Assembly: GCF_000003605.2 (NCBI RefSeq)
Contig: NW_003135352.1
Coordinates: forward strand, 366,657-377,855
Direction: 5' to 3'
Origin: Saccoglossus kowalevskii
Lineage: Eukaryota; Hemichordata; Enteropneusta; Harrimaniidae
Length of the DNA stretch: 11,199 nucleotides
Below the pieces are notes generated by a model that saw only the letters and a list, made by a program, of their open reading frames with translations, had not been told where the DNA came from and did no database searches. Position 1 is the first letter of the stretch, and the number at the start of each line of letters is the position of its first letter. A program made the translations under genes and the position numbers. Positions 9,201-11,199 of the stretch are shown here, piece by piece.

Positions 9201-9716
9201 TATTATTATTTATTTATTAACTCTTACTCACTCCCCGGAGAGTGTGGCAATGGTTATAGATAATAGTAAAAGTATACAGTATTATTACACTAATAAGAAA
9301 GTAATATTATTATAATAATAACTTTATTACACTACTATGCTATCAGAGGGCGCAGTATGGTAAATAAAATACAAATCATAAAAAAAAATACAGTAGCTAA
9401 ACTATAAGATAAAATTAAAATTAAAAGATATTAAAAGCTTAATAGGAAAAATAATTATTATTATATCACATCCAAGAACCCAAGAATGTCTGCACAAGCC
9501 TATAATTAAGAAATAATTCCTCAACTGTTTAAGTGAGACGTGTTTATTATATGAAACTTGCATCTGCTTTTAGTTCTGAGATTTAATACTGAACATACAT
9601 GTCAATAACATACTAACCCACGTGTCTGCGTTCCCTTGTCTTTTGCTTTTGACGCGAAAGCGGTCTTTAATCACACTCTGTCCAAGACCAGAAGCGTTCT
9701 TGTTCTTCTTACCCAT
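97..9716 (-). CDS. LSG1: LSG1, large 60S subunit nuclear-export/maturation GTPase, nine exons, C-terminus off window
   Basis: Spliced gene joined from nine exons (9618-9716, 8252-8378, 7301-7421, 6839-6925, 6125-6272, 4545-4715, 3178-3831, 1065-1166, 97-240), 1653 nt and 551 codons with no internal stop. LSG1/Lsg1 is a cytoplasmic GTPase that acts late on the pre-60S particle and drives release of the export adaptor NMD3 (established for the family). Seen here: LSG1-type N-terminus; [21 protein letters not shown] at about residues 155-175; VDGRNPL (182-187); G4 NKAD (212-215); G5-like FWSA (238-241); a long acidic linker; G1 GYPNVGKSS (471-479); TPG-TKHFQ (G2 region); G3 DCPGL (515-519). G4-G5-G1-G2-G3 is the circular permutation of the YlqF/LSG1 class. 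The start is the first ATG after an in-frame TAG at 9765-9767. Human LSG1 is about 658 residues, so roughly 100 are missing at the left edge. Confidence 0.96.
241..1064 (-). other. LSG1 intron 8
   Basis: 824-bp intron, donor gttagtgagg, acceptor ttttttctag. AT-rich filler without open frames of interest. It contains a 20-bp perfect palindrome at 873-892 and adjacent ATGCATGCAT and CATACATGTATG palindromes near 984-1004. No RNA gene recognised. Confidence 0.9.
873..892. repeat. 20-bp perfect palindrome in intron 8
   Basis: The sequence ATGATATGATATCATATCAT equals its own reverse complement, centred on GATATC between 882 and 883. It is simple-sequence in nature (ATGAT/ATCAT words), so chance and slippage are plausible. 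It could form a cruciform; no function is implied. Confidence 0.85.
1065..1166 (-). CDS. LSG1: LSG1 exon 8, residues 470-503, P-loop (G1) and G2 region
   Basis: Acceptor ttgtctacag then [20 protein letters not shown] and [14 protein letters not shown]; donor CAG|gttagt. GYPNVGKSS is the LSG1/YlqF-class G1 P-loop that binds the nucleotide phosphates, and the Thr in the TPG-TKHFQ segment is the G2 position. 102 nt, phase 0 at both ends. Nearly identical to the vertebrate counterpart apart from the variable loop after STIN. Confidence 0.97.
1865..3094. mobile_element. Non-autonomous DNA-transposon-like element with internal minisatellite
   Basis: Left end TAAGGCTCCCTCT (1865-1877) and the reverse complement of the right end, CAGGGCTCCCGCT (3082-3094), match at 10 of 13 positions. 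They are flanked by identical CATTTC hexamers at 1859-1864 and 3095-3100, as expected of a target-site duplication. Both subterminal regions are AT-rich with recurring GCCAA/TTGGC words. No transposase frame is present. The core is the 29-bp minisatellite. I infer a MITE-like element; a coincidental short inverted repeat in AT-rich DNA is the alternative. Confidence 0.6.
2053..2826. repeat. Minisatellite, 23 units of 29 bp and 4 units of 23 bp plus a partial unit
   Basis: Units start with TCTGCACATGCACATATCG; the 29-bp form continues TTTCTGAAAA and the 23-bp form continues TAAG. Starts run at exact 29-bp steps from 2053 to 2604 (19 steps). Then 23- and 29-bp units alternate (2604, 2627, 2656, 2679, 2708, 2731, 2760, 2783), and a degenerate unit begins at 2812. 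Divergence is very low: a few TTTCCG variants, one ATCATT, and TGTAC in place of TGCAC toward the right end. Because 29 is not a multiple of 3 and the unit lacks minus-strand stops, long spurious frames appear in all three phases. Confidence 0.98.
3178..3831 (-). CDS. LSG1: LSG1 exon 7, residues 252-469, acidic linker
   Basis: A 654-nt exon, phase 0 at both ends, with acceptor gttttttag and donor TTG|gtaagt. It encodes a hydrophilic, Asp/Glu/Ser/Lys-rich linker between the two halves of the permuted GTPase. The first ~30 residues are nearly pure acid, including runs of Glu from an imperfect GAG (TCC on the plus strand) tract at about 3765-3810. Cys/His pairs occur at 325-329 (HCECH) and 365-367 (CCH). 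Only the end is conserved, with [20 protein letters not shown] then VTIGL, matching the human ELLELFKELHTG...LTVGL lead-in to the P-loop. From memory the linker is longer here than in human (about 200 versus about 120 residues). Confidence 0.93.
3765..3810. repeat. Imperfect TCC/GAG trinucleotide tract inside LSG1 exon 7
   Basis: CTCCTCCTCCTCCTCCTCCTC on the plus strand, interrupted by ATCCTCG and then more TCC, encodes Glu/Asp runs of the acidic linker on the minus strand. It is in frame, so length changes by slippage alter only the number of acidic residues. Confidence 0.9.
3832..4544 (-). other. LSG1 intron 6
   Basis: 713-bp intron, donor gtgagcatct, acceptor gttttttag. AT-rich without open frames. 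The only structure seen is an exact 23-bp direct repeat at 4330-4352 and 4419-4441. Confidence 0.9.
4330..4441. repeat. 23-bp direct repeat pair in intron 6
   Basis: Two identical 23-bp copies (4330-4352 and 4419-4441), 89 bp apart, each with core TTAATTAGGTAATTTGCAT. Each ends in the octamer ATTTGCAT (reverse complement ATGCAAAT), and similar TTTGCATA words recur at the left end of the window. They may be remnants of a dispersed repeat family or paired POU/homeodomain-type sites. Confidence 0.85.
4545..4715 (-). CDS. LSG1: LSG1 exon 6, residues 195-251, G4 and G5 motifs
   Basis: Acceptor tttcaaag then [20 protein letters not shown] and [19 protein letters not shown] (212-215) is the guanine-specificity G4 motif and VKVVFWSA (234-241) the G5 region. 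The exon ends ERQKQM with donor gtgagc. It is symmetric, 171 nt, phase 0 at both ends. Match to human LSG1 is strong across the first 47 residues; after FWSA the sequence moves into the variable linker. Confidence 0.96.
4845..5400. repeat. Diverged tandem duplication of a ~230-240-bp unit, with a partial third copy
   Basis: Matching landmarks recur in the same order. CATGATGTATAT occurs at 4881 and 5110; AAACAAAAT followed by a GCC-ATCTG segment at 4941 and 5184; the GGCAGAAATGCTGGAT-type phrase near 5030 returns as GGCAAAAATGCTTGAT near 5280; TAGCTGCCATTTGG near 5050 returns as ATGGCTGCAATTTGG near 5320. Offsets of 229-250 bp show indels. A further CATGATGTAT at 5389 begins a third, partial copy. 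Confidence 0.7.
5449..5483. repeat. Two overlapping small hairpins
   Basis: AAGTCC (5449-5454) pairs with GGACTT (5465-5470) across a T-rich loop, and CTTCAT (5468-5473) pairs with ATGAAG (5478-5483) across CTGA. The two stems share CTT at 5468-5470, so they exclude each other. They sit at the end of the intron 5 repeat region and may mark the end of a mobile element. Confidence 0.6.
6125..6272 (-). CDS. LSG1: LSG1 exon 5, residues 145-194, entry to the GTPase fold
   Basis: Acceptor atttcag|G TTA CAG; a second possible AG seven bases downstream would break the RRQL-to-LTPFERN spacing. Encodes [20 protein letters not shown] (154-173), then [21 protein letters not shown]. The family hallmark here is VDARNP; this protein has Gly for Ala at residue 183. 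Donor ATG|gtaaac, phase 0. This block is the N-terminal start of the permuted G domain, just before G4. Confidence 0.96.
6273..6838 (-). other. LSG1 intron 4
   Basis: 566-bp intron, donor gtaagtattc, acceptor ccatttcag. AT-rich. A minus-strand GTGATGA...CTGA pair near 6394-6443 resembles C/D snoRNA boxes but is too short to be one. Nothing else is visible. Confidence 0.9.
6839..6925 (-). CDS. LSG1: LSG1 exon 4, residues 116-145
   Basis: Acceptor ggtttcag then A CCT GCA TGG, giving [19 protein letters not shown] and FLEWRRQLN, matching the conserved LSG1 RRP-W...TTPEEL...FLEWRRQL stretch. Two nested GT dinucleotides (gtgtaagt) lie at the end. Using the second, gtaagt, gives AAT GT|, and joined to exon 5 reads RRQLNVLQEKEH, which keeps the family spacing between RRQL and LTPFERN. 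Phase 2. Confidence 0.93.
6926..7300 (-). other. LSG1 intron 3
   Basis: 375-bp intron, donor gtagatttgt, acceptor ggtttcag. The part next to the exon 3 donor is a decayed minisatellite of 30-31-bp units (7161-7280). The remainder is AT-rich with no other structure. Confidence 0.9.
7161..7280. repeat. Decayed minisatellite, four ~30-bp units
   Basis: Units begin GGGTTCTAGGGAGTCACAAT (7161), GGGTCCCAGGAAGTCGCACT (7191), GGAGTCCTAGTGAGTTACAG (7221) and GGGTCCTGGGGAATCACAGA (about 7253). The shared frame is GGGTCCTAGGGAGTCACA followed by a TGACT-like half. Spacing is 30, 30 and 31-32 bp. The array is old compared with the one in intron 7. Confidence 0.75.
7301..7421 (-). CDS. LSG1: LSG1 exon 3, residues 76-116
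   Basis: Acceptor gtaaatag followed by AA AGA CTG, completing the split Glu codon (E-RLNVKVV). The exon ends FLKIPR with the last Arg codon split AG|gtagat (phase 2). Family counterpart is EKLNIKFV...FLCIPRRPNW. The middle of this exon is the least conserved part of the N-terminal region, which is normal for the family. Confidence 0.93.
7422..8251 (-). other. LSG1 intron 2
   Basis: 830-bp intron, donor gttggtgcaa, acceptor gtaaatag. It contains a relatively CpG-rich patch (about 7540-7935) with CCAAT and NRF-1 motif matches. Open frames of 60-87 codons on both strands around 7346-8021 overlap one another, share no recognisable domain and are probably noise. Confidence 0.88.
7911..7922. promoter_or_regulatory. 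Exact NRF-1 consensus site in intron 2
   Basis: CGCGCATGCGCA matches the NRF-1 palindromic consensus YGCGCAYGCGCR at every position. CpG-dense sequence is rare in this AT-rich window. ACCAATGG (a CCAAT box) followed by CGTCAT lies at about 7553-7566. NRF-1 sites are typical of housekeeping and ribosome- or mitochondria-related promoters, so this could be an internal promoter or enhancer; that is inference. Confidence 0.45.
8252..8378 (-). CDS. LSG1: LSG1 exon 2, residues 34-76
   Basis: Acceptor ttttgtag, then [20 protein letters not shown] and on to a segment ending GTEFTA; this matches the LSG1 block [39 protein letters not shown] almost residue by residue. The donor is G|gttggt (phase 1). 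Length is 127 nt. The exon carries the highly conserved N-terminal LSG1 signature used to recognise the gene. Confidence 0.95.
8885..8938. repeat. Short CAGGGC terminal inverted repeat, ~54 bp
   Basis: CAGGGCCAGTAA at 8885 and the reverse complement of the right side, CAGGGCTAGCGAA (8926-8938), match at most positions around about 30 bp of unrelated loop. The CAGGGCT start resembles the right terminus of the intron 7 element (CAGGGCTCCCGCT). It could be a collapsed MITE or a solo end. Confidence 0.45.
9149..9349. mobile_element. Inverted pair of retroposon-like 3' tails, or a ~200-bp MITE
   Basis: CCTCTGATAG (9149-9158) and GTGTAATAAAGTTATTATT (from 9183) on the plus strand recur as the reverse complement at 9340-9349 and 9332-9312. 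Each arm carries AATAAAG followed by a (TTA)n run, the form of a LINE/SINE 3' end with a polyadenylation-like signal and microsatellite tail. So two related tails point at each other. A MITE is the other reading, but no flanking duplication is obvious and the left arm has about 16-24 extra bases. Confidence 0.55.
9618..9716 (-). CDS. LSG1: LSG1 exon 1 (coding part), residues 1-33
   Basis: Starts [15 protein letters not shown] and ends ...GNADTW, the basic N-terminal segment that in the human protein ends in a similar D-[ST]-W. The donor after the TGG codon is gttagt (phase 0). The ATG has C at -3 and G at +4, a moderate initiation context. An in-frame stop lies 16 codons upstream with no ATG between, which fixes the start. 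Any 5' UTR intron cannot be seen. Confidence 0.93.
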
Positions 9717-10142
9717 TTGACAAACATTAACAGCAAACCAAAGCCAGAATTTATTAAAAATCCACTATTTAGTCAGTGTTGTGAAATACCATGTGATTTA
9801 GAAATGTGTGTTCGGTGCTTCTTGCCTACAATGTTTTGCAAAGCCCCTTAGCCTACTAATAATCTCATTCAAGTTATTTTTTGTTTCAACAAAAAATAAA
9901 TTCCGCAATTTAGATTTGTTTACCAAGGAGATATGATTTCGTGCTCACCAAGCAAATCGAGCGTGTGAACGTATTTTTTTTTCTTTTTGTGGAAACGAAA
10001 CAAAATCACGAGCGGGTTGAAATTAAGTAAGCTAGGTGGTTCAGACCGATTCCATGTGTCATCCGAGGTCAGTCTTTTCGTGAAACAATTTTCGATCACC
10101 CTCGTTAAGTATGCGGCTCTCTTGGTGTTTGAGGATGCCAAG
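9717..10142. promoter_or_regulatory. LSG1 upstream/promoter region, possibly bidirectional
   Basis: The sequence 5' of the LSG1 ATG. An AT-rich part (9717-9940) presumably holds the 5' UTR. From about 9940 to 10160 CpG dinucleotides become frequent (TCGAGCG, ACGAGCGGG, CCGAGG, TGCGGC, CACCGG), unlike the intron background. No clear TATA box at a diagnostic distance. Housekeeping ribosome-biogenesis genes often share such CpG-rich promoters with a divergent neighbour. Confidence 0.4.
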
Positions 10143-10160
10143 ATGTCCTCCACCGGACAG
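10143..10160 (+). other. Candidate first coding exon of a divergent gene (weak)
   Basis: GCCAAG-ATG-TCC at 10143 is a good initiation context, encoding MSSTGQ up to CAG|gtatta, a plausible donor. The frame stays open upstream (from 9987) and ends at a TAA shortly after the putative donor. No protein family is recognised from six residues, and no downstream exon can be identified before the microsatellite. Recorded only because of its position in the CpG-richer stretch opposite LSG1. Confidence 0.2.
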
Positions 10161-10196
10161 GTATTACAGGAAACAGAAAATATTCCAAATATCTAA

Positions 10197-10471
10197 GGTG
10201 TGTGTATTATCATAAGTACTAATAATCCTGATCTTGCAAACAATTGGCGGCCTTTCCGTTTCTAAGTCAATATTATTAAAATAATTAGTATCATATATGA
10301 ATGTTATAGTTTTAATGTTTGGCTCCCACACACTTATTATGAACATAGACATGAAAAGGCCGACTGTGGGACAAACACCGTCCTTGAAATTGAGATTGTA
10401 CTTACTTTTTTGTGATAAAATGTTCACACTTGATCTTGATACATTCATTCGTGATCAGTTACCAAGAAAAA
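10197..10471. other. AT-rich spacer with one imperfect hairpin
   Basis: No gene recognised. GTTTGGCTCCCACA (10317-10330) can pair with TGTGGGACAAAC (10365-10376) with a two-base bulge, leaving a 34-base loop. An open frame at 10297-10653 runs through this stretch and the microsatellite but is explained by the repeat. Confidence 0.6.
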
Positions 10472-10563
10472 TATTCTATTCTATTCTATTCTATTCTATT
10501 CTATTCTATTCTATTCTATTCTATTCTATTCTATTCTATTCTATTCTATTCTATTCTATTCTA
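10472..10563. repeat. (TATTC)n / (ATTCT)n pentanucleotide microsatellite, 18.4 copies
   Basis: 92 bp of uninterrupted TATTC repeats, perfect along the whole length, so recently active in slippage. On the plus strand it encodes a spurious FYSIL/SILFY periodic peptide. The motif is the same as the human ATXN10 repeat that expands in SCA10. Confidence 0.99.
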
Positions 10564-10636
10564 ATTTCTTGTCAATTAGGATATTCGGTAGGGGGGGTAT
10601 GCAACATCAAGAGGAAAATCGCAAAGAGTTTCTTAA

Positions 10637-11199
10637 GGCCCTCTCACCCATAACCTGAACCCTGACAATTCACATTATACATATCTTGGAGTGACTTTTA
10701 ATACAAATGGCTCAATGGATACAACAATGGACAGGTTATCTGACAAGGCTAGGAAAACTGAAAGGGCTCAACTCCATCTTTTCAGTGGTAGTAACAACAA
10801 CCATGTAAAATTGAAAACAAAATTACTTGAAACAACTCAACTACCAATTTTAACATACGCTGGAGAAATATGGGGATTATGCACAAACTGGAGTAGATGG
10901 GATAAAACTAGCACAGAAAAATACCACCTAAATTTTTGTAGACATATAGTAAATGTAAATAACACTACCAGTAACATAGCTGTTAGAATGGATACAGGGC
11001 GACTACCACTGTTATGTAACATTCAATACAAAGCTCTCAGATACTATAAACACCTAAAATCCATTGATGAAAACAACATAGCATATTATGCACTTAAAGA
11101 GATGGAGAATACAGTGTTGAAAAACAGCTGGTTATCAAAACTACATGATTTGAAAAAAACATACAACAAACCTGTTGACATACAAACAACAAAACAGCA
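10637..11199 (+). mobile_element. Non-LTR retrotransposon (LINE) fragment, C-terminal part of reverse transcriptase, 5'-truncated, runs off window
   Basis: An open frame of 187 codons begins after a TAA at 10634-10636 and has no stop to the window end. It encodes HYTYLGVTFNTNGSM (YLGV at 10682-10693), the segment just after the catalytic palm in non-LTR reverse transcriptases. A basic DRLSDKARK helix follows, then LPILTYAGEIWG (10847-10876), the counterpart of the common LLYGSEIWG phrase in the thumb/connection. The catalytic YADD region would lie upstream and is absent, so the copy is 5'-truncated at about 10640, as is usual for LINEs. Clade not assignable. The open frame suggests a fairly young copy. 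Confidence 0.85.

Larger units (their letters stand above)
8379..9617 (-). other. LSG1 intron 1
   Basis: 1239-bp intron, donor gttagtatgt, acceptor gattttgtag. It contains a CAGGGC inverted repeat (8885-8938) and a larger inverted repeat with AATAAAG-(TTA)n tails (9149-9349). The rest (8400-8880, 9360-9610) is AT-rich; 9360-9480 reads on the minus strand like a retroposon 3' untranslated tail. No credible gene. Confidence 0.88.

Noticed and set aside
9920-10153. 77-codon minus-strand open frame upstream of LSG1
   Set aside because: It begins at a GTG rather than an ATG, contains a poly-Lys run from an A-tract, has no recognisable domain and lies in the LSG1 promoter region.
10297-10653. 118-codon plus-strand open frame
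   Set aside because: Its centre is the peptide cycle of the (TATTC)n microsatellite; the flanks show no domain.

Overview
The window is AT-rich nuclear DNA from an animal, most likely a marine invertebrate; the species cannot be fixed from sequence alone. The signs are a conserved metazoan gene split into small exons with GT-AG introns of about 0.4-2 kb, abundant degenerate transposon debris, a minisatellite, a pentanucleotide microsatellite and a LINE reverse-transcriptase fragment. Nothing looks bacterial, and most open frames are intron noise.

One gene dominates. Reading the minus strand from 9716 down to 97, nine exons can be joined in frame by splice sites and protein homology into residues 1-551 of LSG1, the circularly permuted GTPase that completes cytoplasmic maturation of the 60S ribosomal subunit. 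The N-terminal start is present; the last ~100 residues lie beyond the left edge. G-motifs occur in permuted order: NKAD and FWSA in exon 6, GYPNVGKSS and the TPG-T segment in exon 8, DCPGL in exon 9. A 218-residue exon, mostly acidic, separates the two halves. Introns 5-9 are all phase 0. The intron after exon 9 has no GT donor at the expected place but begins ATATCCTTA, close to the consensus of a U12-type (minor spliceosome) AT-AC intron.

The introns hold most of the unusual material. Intron 7 contains a 1230-bp element with imperfect terminal inverted repeats and a 6-bp flanking duplication. Inside it is a 27-unit minisatellite that changes from a pure 29-bp array to a 52-bp higher-order (23+29) array, and every full unit puts a UGCAUG motif into the LSG1 pre-mRNA. 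Intron 5 holds a diverged ~230-240-bp tandem duplication and overlapping hairpins; intron 3 a decayed 30-bp minisatellite; intron 2 a promoter-like patch with an exact NRF-1 consensus; intron 1 a pair of opposed retroposon-like tails and a small CAGGGC inverted repeat; intron 6 a 23-bp direct repeat.

Upstream of LSG1 (9717 to about 10160) is a CpG-richer stretch that probably contains its promoter and may be bidirectional. The right end holds an (ATTCT)n microsatellite followed by a 5'-truncated non-LTR retrotransposon fragment on the plus strand that runs off the window. I found no multi-gene novel system; the minor-class intron and the minisatellite-carrying transposon are the strongest leads.
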